Assembly: GCA_963798795.1 (NCBI GenBank)
Contig: CAWCUZ010000001.1
Span: 868,001 to 932,000 of the forward strand
Source of the DNA: CAWCUZ01 sp963798795
Lineage (GTDB): Bacteria; Acidobacteriota; Vicinamibacteria; Vicinamibacterales; SCN-69-37
DNA length: 64,000 bases
Direction of reading: 5' to 3'
The notes under the pieces are model-generated. The model worked only from the letters and a program-made list of their open reading frames with translations. It was not told where the DNA came from and did not search any database. The position numbers and the translations under genes are program-made. Below, one piece after another: positions 46,751 to 55,390 of the stretch (positions are counted from its first letter, which is position 1; every line of letters starts with the position of its first letter).

Positions 46751-47506
46751 TCACCACGTGATCTCGCGCACCGGCCGGCGCCCGGCGTTGTGACGCTCGC
46801 CGGCCAGACGGCCGTCGGCCATCGTCACCACGCGGTCGCTGGCCTCGGCAATGGCGGCGTTGTGCGTGATGATCATCACAGTCGTCCCGAGGTCCACGTT
46901 CACGCGTTCGATCGCTTCGAGCACGGTCACGCCGGTCGTGATGTCCAGGGCACCGGTCGGCTCGTCGCACAGCAGCACGTCGGGACGCTTGGCGATGGCG
47001 CGGGCGATGGCCACGCGCTGCTGTTCGCCCCCGGAGAGCTGCGCCGGAAAGTGGCCGGCGCGCGGACGCAGGCCCACCAGGTCGAGCGCGTCGATCGCCG
47101 GCAGCGGGTCGAGGGCGATCTCGGTCGCGAGCGCCACGTTCTCGAGCGCCGTCAGGCTCGGCATCAGGTTGTAGAACTGGAACACGAATCCGACCGAATG
47201 CCGGCGGAAGGTCGTGAGTGCCGCCTCGTCGGCCTGCGTCAGGTCGCGGCCCCGGTAGGCCACGGTGCCGCTGGTCGGCGTGTCGAGGCCGCCGAGGATG
47301 TTGAGCAGCGTCGACTTGCCGCTGCCCGAGGGCCCGAGCAGCACCATCAGCTCGCCGGTCGAGACGTCGAGGTCGATCCCGCGCAGGGCGTGCACGTCCA
47401 CCTCGCCCATGCGGTAGACCTTGGTGAGCCCGCGGACTTCGAACACGCGGGCCGACTCGGCGGGCGACCGGACGCGACTCCCCGCGCCGGACGCAGCGCG
47501 AGGCAT
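46751..47506 (-). CDS. ABC transporter ATP-binding protein, LolD/MacB type
   Basis: 251 residues. Walker A LLGPSGSGKSTLLN, Q-loop FVFQFYNLMPSL, signature QLSGGEQQRVAIARAI, Walker B VLLCDEPTGALD and H-loop IITHNAAI are all intact. The MEVDVHALRGIDLDV start is typical of the mechanotransmission (MacB/Lol) class. About 25 N-terminal residues are extra, and a start at an internal position is possible. First gene of the operon ATPase-permease-adaptor-amidohydrolase-Ycf48. Confidence 0.94.
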   Translation of the reverse strand: MPRAASGAGSRVRSPAESARVFEVRGLTKVYRMGEVDVHALRGIDLDVSTGELMVLLGPSGSGKSTLLNILGGLDTPTSGTVAYRGRDLTQADEAALTTFRRHSVGFVFQFYNLMPSLTALENVALATEIALDPLPAIDALDLVGLRPRAGHFPAQLSGGEQQRVAIARAIAKRPDVLLCDEPTGALDITTGVTVLEAIERVNVDLGTTVMIITHNAAIAEASDRVVTMADGRLAGERHNAGRRPVREITW

Positions 47507-47571
47507 GCCGCCTCAGAATATCCAAAAGACCCGTCGGTGCGAAGGTGCGTCGTGCGACCGCACCGCAGAAA

Positions 47572-50500
47572 TCAGTGCGGGTGCGCCTGCTGGCGGCCGA
47601 GTCCGATCTCCGGCAACCCGGCCGTTCGCAGGACCTGGTTCAGCTTGGGAAGTTCCGTCGTCGTCAGCGCATCCCAGCGTTCCATCACGTCGCCAGCTCG
47701 CAGGCGCGCCGACATCATCGCCGTCAGCTGGTTCTCGGTCGGCGGCACGTCCGCGCTCTGCAGCGAGTTCATCAGGCCGCCCAGGGAGGCCGCCACGCCG
47801 GGAAGTGAGTCGGGCGGCGCCGCCGGTCCGCCGAAACCGCGGCCCCGACCGCCAACGCCGCCACCGCCACGGCCGCCCGCCGCTCCACCAGCGGCCGGCG
47901 CGGGCGCCGGCAGGAGCGACGTCAGCGACTCGTCGAAGGCCGCCACCGCGGCGCCCACCGGGCCGCCCGGCTTCGGCAGCTTGTCGAGCTGCTCGCGGAT
48001 CGATTCCGCCTGCGACTCGGCCGTCTGCGCGTCAATCGCGCCGAAGTACATGTCGTCGGTCAGCGAGTAGACCTGCTGCATCGCCCACGCCGGCGTCGTA
48101 ATGCGTGGATCGGCTTTCACGGCGATCGGCTGCGAGTACCGCTGGCCGTTCACGGTGAGGGTGAGGATGTACTTGCCGGGCGCGGCCCAGGGCGTGCCGG
48201 CACCAGGCAGCGTCTTGTGCGGCACCGCGGCAATCGAGAGCCCGCCGCGGCCGCCCCGGCCGCCGCCCCCGCCAGACAACGGCTGATAGTGCACGTCCCA
48301 GATGAATCGGTGCAGGCCCGGCGCCGTCGACAGCACCGGCGCCTGGCCGTACCAGTAGAGCGGCACGGGCGCGGCGGCCGGTTCAGGTACCTCGGGAACC
48401 GGATCATCGCTCGAGTAGCGGCGCACCAGACGGCCGTCCGGCGTCGACACTTCGAGCGTCACCGGGCCGCTCGCGGCGGACTTCAGGTAGTAGTCGATCG
48501 GCACGCCGTCCGGCGGGTTCTCCCCCACCGGTTCTTCTTTGGGCCATGGCATGTCGGAGCTGGTGTTCCAGCGGACGCGCCAGGCGGTCGTCGGCGCAAA
48601 GAGCACCGCGGCCTGATTCCCCATCGTCGCGTCCCACTGGCGAAGCGCGGTGACGTCGTCCAGGATCCAGAATCCGCGTCCGTGCGTCGCCGCCACCAGG
48701 TCGGCATCCTTGACGATGATGTCGCGGACCGACGAGGCGGGCAGATTCAGGCGCAGCGACTGCCAGCGTGCGCCGTCGTCGAACGACACGTACACGCCGT
48801 TTTCGGTGCTGGCGTACAGAAGACCGGGCTTCTTCGGGTCCTCGCGCACGGCATTGGCGGCGCCGGCGCCCTCCATGCCGGATACGATTTCCGTCCAGGT
48901 GCGGCCGGCATCGTGGGTCTTGAAAATGTGCGGGCGCATGTCGTCGACGCGCAGCGTGTTCACGGCCGCATAGGCGGTCGACGGATCGAAGTGCCCGGCG
49001 TCGATCATGAAGATCTTCCAGAACGTCTTCACGCCGGACGGCGTCACATCCGTCCAGTGCTGCCCGCCGTCGGCCGTCGTCTCGATGAGCCCGTCGTCGG
49101 TGCCGACCCAGAGCCGATCCGGATCGAGATACGACGGACCGATCGTGTAGATCGCCGCCAGTTGCCGCGACTGCGCCTGCGGCGCGTACGTGCCGACGCT
49201 CGGCCCCGGGTCCCACGTGTCGCGCGTGAAGTTCGGGCTGATCTGGTCCCAGTGGATGCCGCCATCGGTCGTCTTCCACAGGGACGTGCTGCCGAAGTAC
49301 AGCGCGTGCGGGTCGGCGTTGCCAAAAACGACCGGCTGCGTGCGCGGTGACCGCGCGGGAACGCCGCCGCCACCGCCGCCTCGACCTCCGCCGCCGCGAC
49401 CGCTCACCGGACCGACGGCCGAGCTCAGACCGGTGCGGCGATCGAATCGATCCACGCTCCGGCCGCCGAAGACGAGATTCGGATCGAGCGGGTCCGGCGC
49501 CAGGTAGCCGTACTCGTCGCCGCCGGCCGGCAGCCAGTCGCGATCCGAGATGACGCCGTAGTTGCCGCGGCTGGCCACGCAGGTCGATCCGCTTTCCTGC
49601 TGACCGCTGCAGACGCGGTACGGAAACGCGTTGTCGGCCGCCACGTGGTAGAGCTGCGCGGTCGGCTGGTTGTACCAGGAACTCCAGCTCTCGCCGCCGT
49701 TGAGCGTCACCACCGCGCCCTGGTCGGCGACCATCATGATGATGTCGGGGTTGTCGGGATTGATCCAGCCGCCCTGGTAGTCCTCGCCGCCCGGCGCGCC
49801 CTTGAACGGCGCCCAGGTCTTGCCGCCGTCCACCGACTTCCACGACACCGTGCTCGCCATGATCAGCCTGTCGGGGTTCTTCGGGTTGACGATCGGCACC
49901 GGCAGATCGCCGCCGCCGATGCGGCCGGCCGGCCGGTTGTCCTCGGTGATCCGCGTCCACGTCTGGCCCGCGTCGTCCGATCGATAGATGCCGGAACCGC
50001 CGCCGCCACCGCGTCCACCCCCGCCGCCACGCCCGCCCCCACCGCCGCCTGCGGCGACCGACGCGTAGATGCGCCGCGGATTGCTCGGGGCGATGGCCAG
50101 GTTCGCCTGGACGACGCCGCCCTCGGGCAGCCCCTGCGTGAGCGGAGTCCACGTCGTACCACCGTCGGTGGACTTGAAGATGCCGCCGCCGGCGCCGCCC
50201 CACGCCGCGTTCTCCCACGGTCCCTGCCGCGCCTCCCACATCGTCGCGTAGACGATGTTGGGATTGCGGGGATCGATGTCCACGTCGTTGCCGCCCACGT
50301 CCGCGCCCTTCTGGAGCACCGGCTGGAACGTCTGTCCTCCGTCGGTCGAGCGGTAGATGCCGCGCTCGGAGTTGGGACCGTAGGGGTGGCCGAGGACGGC
50401 GACGAACAGCCGGTTCGGATTGCGCGGGTCGACCGAGATGTTCGGAATCTGTTGTCCGTCACGCAGTCCCAGATGCGTCCACGACACGCCCGCGTCCGTC

Positions 50501-50911
50501 GACTTGTAGACGCCGTCACCCACCGACAGGTCGGGCCGCTGCAGGCCCTCGCCGCTGCCGACGTACAGGATGTCGGGGTTGGACGGTGCCACCACGAGCG
50601 ATCCGATCGACTGCGTGGGCTGGTCGTCGAAGACGGAAAACCACGTCCGGCCGGCATCGGTGGTCTTCCAGACCCCGCCGTTGCACACGCCGGCGTAGAA
50701 CGTATACGGCCGGCTCGGGTGCCCGGCGGCCGAACGGGTGCGCCCGGCGCGGAAGGGGCCGATGGATCGCCAGTGCAGTGCGGAGAACGGCGAGGCCGAC
50801 GCGTGCGCGGGCGCCGAGTTCATGGACGCCTGGCGCGCCGGCAGCATCGACGCGCCGCCAACGACCAGACAGGAGACGGACAGAATGAGGGATCGAGCGG
50901 TGGGACGACAT
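47572..50911 (-). CDS. Very large secreted BNR/sortilin-like beta-propeller protein
   Basis: About 1110 residues. Two consecutive propellers rich in Asp-box words (KTTDAGRTWFSV, STDAGVSWTHL, STDGGQTFQPV, STDGGTTWTPL, STENGVYVSFDDG) are followed by a beta-sandwich with RFIWDVHY and a helical end. Glycine runs such as GRGGGGGRGGGGG occur inside the first propeller. The first in-frame methionine (50847) lies after a hydrophobic stretch SLILSVSCLVVGG, which looks like a signal peptide. The ATG at 50911, with GGAGGG six bases upstream, is the probable start and implies a one-base indel before 50850. Similar proteins are abundant in Acidobacteria and are annotated as glycosyl hydrolase or sortilin-like; no activity is proved. 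Confidence 0.83.
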
Positions 50912-50957
50912 GACAGCCCTCCGGAGCCGGAATGTGGCGCGAGTATAGCGCGCGGGA

Positions 50958-52127
50958 CTACTGCACGCCGAACTTGAAGACCGTCGTCGTGTGGTACTGG
51001 CCGTCCGGCCGCAGCACGGTGGACGGGAAGTTCGCGTGGTTCGGCGAATCCGGGAAGTGCTGCGTCTCGAGGCAGAAGCCGGTGCGGTGCGCGTACTTCA
51101 CGCCGCCCTTGCCGGTGACCGTGCCGTCGAGGAAGTTGCCGGAGTAGAACTGCAGCCCCGGCTCGGTCGTCCAGACTTCGAGCGTGCGGCCGGTCGTCGG
51201 TTCGAGCACCTTCGCCGCCAGGCTCAGGCCGTCGCCCTGGCGGTTGAGCACGAAGTTGTGGTCGTAGCCCTTGCCGCGCGTGAGCTGCTCGTTCTGGTCG
51301 TTGATCCGCGCGCCGATGGCGGTGGCGGTCCGGAAGTCGAAGGGCGTGCCCTCGACCGGCGCCAGTTCACCCGTCGGGATCAGCCCGTCGTCGACGGGCG
51401 TGTAGCGGTCCGCGTCGATCGTCAACTGGTGCCCGAGGATGTCCTGCGTCGGCTGGCCCGTGAGATTGAAGTAGCTGTGCTGGGTGAGGTTGATGACGGT
51501 CGGCTTGTCCGTGGTCGCGACGTAGTCCACCGTGAGGTCACCGGTGTCGCTCAGCGTGTACGTCACCGTGGCTTTGACGGTGCCCGGATACCCTTCGTCG
51601 CCGTCCGGACTGACGTGCGTCAGGATCACGCCGACGCCGGTCCCATTCTGGAACGGCTCGCTGTGCCACACCGCCTGGTCCCAGCCCTTGTTGCCGCCGT
51701 GCAGGTGGTTGACGCCATTGTTGGTCGCCAGCGCGTAGGTCTTGCCGTCGAGCGTGAACTGCCCTTTCGCGATGCGGTTGCCGTACCGCCCGATGATCGC
51801 GCCGAAGTAGGTGGAATTCGAAAAGTAGCCCTCCGCGTCATCGTGGCCCAGGACGATGTCCGCGGACTGGCCTTGCCGGTCGCGCGTGCGCAGCGACTGG
51901 ATGATGCCGCCGTAGTCGAGGACGTGGATTTCGATCCCCTTCTGTTGATTGCGCAGCGTCGTCAGGTTGATCACCTGCCCGTCTGGCGCGTGCCCCACCG
52001 GGGCCTGCGTGACGTTGACGCGTCCGGGATTCTGCGCCATGGCGGTCGACGTGGGATCCTGGCGCGAACAGCCGGCCGCGGCGGCCAGCGCGACGCACGC
52101 GGCGAGGAGGGAACGGCCGGGGCGCAT
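50958..52127 (-). CDS. galM: Aldose 1-epimerase (mutarotase), probable lipoprotein
   Basis: Interconverts alpha and beta anomers of aldoses. N-terminal signal with lipobox LAAAAGC (about residues 13-20) places it outside the cytoplasm. The fold is complete: NNGVNHLHGGNKG (catalytic His), INLTQHSYFNL (second His), DDGLIPTGEL, and YSGNFLDGTVTGKGG, with the catalytic Glu in CLETQHFPDSPNH. The ATG at 52127 is preferred over 52145 because the n-region MRPGRS begins there. It is divergent from the sugar-oxidation operon with 26 bases between starts, which suggests shared control. Confidence 0.93.
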   Translation of the reverse strand: MRPGRSLLAACVALAAAAGCSRQDPTSTAMAQNPGRVNVTQAPVGHAPDGQVINLTTLRNQQKGIEIHVLDYGGIIQSLRTRDRQGQSADIVLGHDDAEGYFSNSTYFGAIIGRYGNRIAKGQFTLDGKTYALATNNGVNHLHGGNKGWDQAVWHSEPFQNGTGVGVILTHVSPDGDEGYPGTVKATVTYTLSDTGDLTVDYVATTDKPTVINLTQHSYFNLTGQPTQDILGHQLTIDADRYTPVDDGLIPTGELAPVEGTPFDFRTATAIGARINDQNEQLTRGKGYDHNFVLNRQGDGLSLAAKVLEPTTGRTLEVWTTEPGLQFYSGNFLDGTVTGKGGVKYAHRTGFCLETQHFPDSPNHANFPSTVLRPDGQYHTTTVFKFGVQ

Positions 52128-52131
52128 GCGC

Positions 52132-52143
52132 GATAGTATTATC
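52132..52143. promoter_or_regulatory. Near-palindromic overlapping -10 region between galM and the SDR operon
   Basis: GATAGTATTATC is a near-perfect 12-base inverted repeat. It contains TATTAT (52137-52142) for the plus operon, 11 bases before its GTG, and GATAAT on the minus strand, 10 bases before the galM ATG. Both mRNAs would be nearly leaderless, and one regulator could block both. No -35 elements are obvious. Inference from a short AT-rich island in GC-rich DNA. Confidence 0.4.
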
Positions 52144-52153
52144 ATACCCGCGC

Positions 52154-52906
52154 GTGGTGCCGCGGCTCGATCGACGCGTGGTGCTCGTCACCGGCGGGTC
52201 GCGCGGCATCGGTCGCGCGATCGTCGACGTGTGCGCGCGCGACGGCGCGCGCGTCGCCGTCTTCGATCTCGAGCCAGCCGCTGACGGCCAGGCACCCCCG
52301 GCCGTGTTCGTCCGGACCGACGTGACGCGCGAAACCGACGTGGCGCACGGCATCACCGCCATCGTCGAACAGCTCGGCCCGGTGGACGTGCTGGTGAACA
52401 ACGCCGGCGTGAACGCGTACTTCGACGCGACGACGATGACCGAGGCGGAGTGGGACAGCGTGTTCGCGGTCGATCTCAAGGGCGCCTGGCTGTGCGCCAA
52501 GCACGTGCTGCCGTCGATGACGGCGCGGCGACGCGGCTCGATCGTCAACATCGCGTCGATCCACGCGTCGCTGACGATTGCCGGCATGTTCCCGTACGCG
52601 GCCGCGAAGAGCGGGCTGGTGGGGCTGACGCGCAGTCTCGCGCTCGACTACGCGCCGCACGGCATCCGCGTCAACGCTGTCCTGCCCGGCTGGACGCGCA
52701 CCCGGCTCGTGGAAGAATGGTTCGCGCTCCAGGCCGATCCGCGGGCGGCGGAAGCCAGCGTCCTCGCGGCGCATCCGATGGGCCGCATCGCGTCGCCCGA
52801 GGAAGTCGCCAACCTGGTCGCGTTCGTCGCCTCGGACGAGGCCAGCGCCATCACCGGCGCCTCCCTCTCGGCCGACTGCGGCCTCGGCGTCCGATTCGCC
52901 ACCTGA
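52154..52906 (+). CDS. Short-chain dehydrogenase/reductase (sugar or sugar-acid dehydrogenase)
   Basis: 250-residue classical SDR. Cofactor motif VTGGSRGIGRAI (residues about 12-23), Asp after beta-2 (VFDLEPA) favouring NAD, NNAGVN, catalytic Ser in NIASIHAS, and YAAAKSG (Tyr-x3-Lys). The C-terminal GRIASPEEVANLVAFVASDEAS is typical. In this operon it could oxidise an aldose to the lactone or a later keto-deoxy sugar acid. GTG start at 52154, another GTG at 52157. First gene of the operon, 4 bases before the next. Confidence 0.92.
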   Translation: MVPRLDRRVVLVTGGSRGIGRAIVDVCARDGARVAVFDLEPAADGQAPPAVFVRTDVTRETDVAHGITAIVEQLGPVDVLVNNAGVNAYFDATTMTEAEWDSVFAVDLKGAWLCAKHVLPSMTARRRGSIVNIASIHASLTIAGMFPYAAAKSGLVGLTRSLALDYAPHGIRVNAVLPGWTRTRLVEEWFALQADPRAAEASVLAAHPMGRIASPEEVANLVAFVASDEASAITGASLSADCGLGVRFAT

Positions 52907-52910
52907 CACC

Positions 52911-53819
52911 ATGACCGACGCCCGATCGATCCTCCGCGCTCTCACGCTCCCCGACCGCGACGCGCACGATCTGCCCACGTCCGCCAAACGGTTCGCCGAC
53001 GGCGGCCAGTACCGTGTCGAGATCCCCTCGTGCGAAGGACCGCGCGCGATGGACGCCGTCGTCGCCGAGGCGGCGGCGCGTGACGTGCCCGTGCACCGCG
53101 TCAGTCAGGGCAGCGGCGTGCTGCTGCAGACCGACGACGAGATTCGGCAGATGGTGGCGCTGGGGCAGCAGCACGGCATCGAGGTGTGCCTGTTCGTCGG
53201 GCCGCGCGCCAACTGGGACACGGGCATCCAGGCGGCGACGCCGGGCGGCAGGGTCCTCGGGTCGTCGCTGCGCGGCGCCGATCAGCTCGCCTACGGCATC
53301 GAGGACGTCCTGCACGCGGCCTCGCTCGGCGTGCGATCCGTGCTCGTCGCCGATCTCGGGCAACTGCGCATCCTGGGCGAGATGAAGAAGCGCGGCGACC
53401 TGCCGGCCGATTTCGTGCTGAAGATCTCGGTGACCCTCGCGGCCGCGAATCCGGCGACCGCGCGGCTGCTCGAGGACCTCGGCGCCACGTCCATCAACCT
53501 GCCGGTCGACCTGACGCTCGCGCAGATTGCGGCGGTCAGACAGACGATCGACGCCGCCATCGATTTCTACGTCGAGAGCCCGGACGACTTCGGCGGCGCC
53601 GTTCGCCATTACGAAACGGCCGAGCTCGTGCGCGTCGGCGCGCCGATCTATCTGAAGTACGGCCTGCGGAACGCGCCGAACATCTATCCGAGCGGGCTGC
53701 ACCTCGACGCCACCGTGCTCGCCTTGTCGCGCGAGCGGGTCCGGCGCGCCGCCATCAGCCTGGCGCTGCTTCGCCGGTATGCGCCGGACGCCCAGCCCTC
53801 GCCGAGCGGAGCCCGCTGA
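52911..53819 (+). CDS. Unrecognised TIM-barrel-like protein of the sugar-acid operon (U32-peptidase-like?)
   Basis: 302 residues without a signal peptide. I do not recognise a characterised enzyme. Strand-helix alternation suggests a TIM barrel: YRVEIPSCEG, VPVHRVSQGSGVLLQTDDEI, EVCLFVGPRANWD, SVLVADLGQLRI, FVLKISVTLAAANPATARLL, GATSINLPVDLTLAQIAAVR, AIDFYVESPDDFGG and APIYLKYGLRNAPNI. The region around SINLPVDLT recalls U32-type peptidases, but their cysteine signature is absent. Its stop overlaps the next ATG (TGATG). Position between a dehydrogenase and a semialdehyde dehydrogenase suggests a catabolic lyase, dehydratase or aldolase; that is inference. Confidence 0.6.
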   Translation: MTDARSILRALTLPDRDAHDLPTSAKRFADGGQYRVEIPSCEGPRAMDAVVAEAAARDVPVHRVSQGSGVLLQTDDEIRQMVALGQQHGIEVCLFVGPRANWDTGIQAATPGGRVLGSSLRGADQLAYGIEDVLHAASLGVRSVLVADLGQLRILGEMKKRGDLPADFVLKISVTLAAANPATARLLEDLGATSINLPVDLTLAQIAAVRQTIDAAIDFYVESPDDFGGAVRHYETAELVRVGAPIYLKYGLRNAPNIYPSGLHLDATVLALSRERVRRAAISLALLRRYAPDAQPSPSGAR

Positions 53820-55366
53820 TGCTCACGTCGATCGACCCGCGAACCGGCCGGCCCGGCGACACGCAGTTCCACGAGGCGACCATCGTCGACGTCGCGGCCG
53901 CGGTGGACGCAGCCGAGGCGGCGTTCGCCATGTGGAAGGATGCGCCAGCCGCTCAACGCGCGTCCGTGCTCCGCGCCATGGCCGATGCGCTCGCCGCCGG
54001 CCGCGAGGCCATCGTCAGGGCGGCGGATTTCGAAACCGGGCTGGGCGGGCCGCGGCTGTCAGGCGAACTGGATCGGACCACGGGTCAGTTGCGCGCCTTT
54101 GCGGCCGACGTCGAGGACGGACGGTTTCTCGACGTCATCATCACCACCGCGGATCCGAACGCCAGGCCGCTGCCCCGTCCGGACATCCGGCGCGCGGCGC
54201 TGCCGATGGGTCCTGTGGCCGTGTTCACGCCGAGCAACTTTCCGCTGGCGTTCGGCGTGGCCGGCGGCGACACGGCGTCGGCCCTGGCGGCCGGATGCCC
54301 GGTGGTCGTCAAGGGACACCCGTCGCATCCCGCCACGTCCGACCTGTGCGCGCGCGCAATGACAACGGCGGCGTCGACAGCCGGCGCGCCGCCGGGCCTG
54401 TTCACCGTGCTGCAGGCGCGCGAACCGGATATTTCGCGCGCCCTCGTCCTGGCGCCGGCCGTGGCCGCCGTGGCGTTCACCGGCTCGCAGCACGTCGGGC
54501 GCCTGCTGCACGACCTGGCGGCGTCACGGCCCCGCCCGGTTCCGTTCTATGGCGAGCTGGGCAGCCTGAATCCGCTCTTCGTGGGGCCGGCGGCGCTGGC
54601 CGCCCGCGCGGACGAGATCGCCACCGGACTCGCCGCGTCGATGACGCTCGGCTCCGGCCAGTTCTGCACCAAGCCGGGCGTGGTCTTCGTCCCGCTCGGC
54701 GCCGATGGCGACGCGTTCGTGAAGAAGCTCACCGAGCGGCTGATGGCGGTGCCCGGCAGCGTGCTGCTGAACGAGGGCGTGCGGGCGTCGTTCGCACATC
54801 GACTCGGCCACGTGCGCGCCACGCCGGGCGTGCACGAGGCGACACCGTCGCGCGCGCTTCCGGCGGACGCCATCCACGTCTTTCCCGTGCTCTTCGTCAC
54901 CGACCCTGAGACCTTCAGGGCCGAACCGGCGGTGCGCGAGGAGTTGTTCGGACCGGCAGGCGTAATCGTGCGCTGTCGGCCCGAGGAGATGAGTGACACC
55001 GCGGCGGTGCTCGGCGGGCAGCTCACCGCGACGCTCCACGCCGACCGCGCCGACGACGAGTGGGCCGCGGCGCACCTGTCGGAACTGGCACACCAGGCGG
55101 GCCGCATCGTGTGGAACGGTTATCCGACGGGCGTGGCCGTGGTGCCGGCCATGCATCACGGCGGACCGTACCCGGCCAGCACGAGCGCGCTGCACACGTC
55201 GGTGGGCGCCACGGCGATTCGGCGGTTCGTGCGCCCGGTCGCGTACCAGAACGTGCCCGATCATCTGCTGCCGCCGGCGCTGCAGAACGCGAATCCGCTG
55301 AAGTTGCCGCGAATGGTGGATGGCGTCTTGACGTCGGCGGGAATCAGTCCTCCTCCCCGGGGCTGA
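53819..55366 (+). CDS. Alpha-ketoglutarate-semialdehyde dehydrogenase
   Basis: Oxidises 2,5-dioxovalerate to 2-oxoglutarate, the last step of non-phosphorylative pentose, glucarate or galactarate routes. An aldehyde dehydrogenase of 515 residues: FTPSNFPLAFGVAGGDTASALAAG (Rossmann part), VAFTGSQHVGR, ELGSLNPLFV in place of the usual ELGGxN, the catalytic Cys in SGQFCTKPGVVFV, and the KGSADH-specific GVAVVPAMHHGGPYPAST near the end. The ATG at 53819 overlaps the preceding stop. The last residues and the stop lie inside a GC palindrome. Confidence 0.92.
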   Translation: MLTSIDPRTGRPGDTQFHEATIVDVAAAVDAAEAAFAMWKDAPAAQRASVLRAMADALAAGREAIVRAADFETGLGGPRLSGELDRTTGQLRAFAADVEDGRFLDVIITTADPNARPLPRPDIRRAALPMGPVAVFTPSNFPLAFGVAGGDTASALAAGCPVVVKGHPSHPATSDLCARAMTTAASTAGAPPGLFTVLQAREPDISRALVLAPAVAAVAFTGSQHVGRLLHDLAASRPRPVPFYGELGSLNPLFVGPAALAARADEIATGLAASMTLGSGQFCTKPGVVFVPLGADGDAFVKKLTERLMAVPGSVLLNEGVRASFAHRLGHVRATPGVHEATPSRALPADAIHVFPVLFVTDPETFRAEPAVREELFGPAGVIVRCRPEEMSDTAAVLGGQLTATLHADRADDEWAAAHLSELAHQAGRIVWNGYPTGVAVVPAMHHGGPYPASTSALHTSVGATAIRRFVRPVAYQNVPDHLLPPALQNANPLKLPRMVDGVLTSAGISPPPRG

Positions 55367-55376
55367 AGCCCCGGGG
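55355..55376. repeat. GC palindrome at the semialdehyde-dehydrogenase stop
   Basis: CCCCGGGGCT-GA-AGCCCCGGGG is a perfect 10-base-arm hairpin. Its central TGA (55364-55366) is the stop codon of the upstream gene. Same design as the CCGGGTCTGAAGACCCGG family. It could reduce read-through into the dehydratase gene. Confidence 0.75.
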
Positions 55377-55390
55377 CTCCAGTGGAGATC

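Noticed and set aside
49990..50060. GGC/CCG trinucleotide run resembling a microsatellite
   Set aside because: It lies in frame inside the BNR protein and encodes a Gly/Arg loop; irregular codons argue against a variable tandem repeat.
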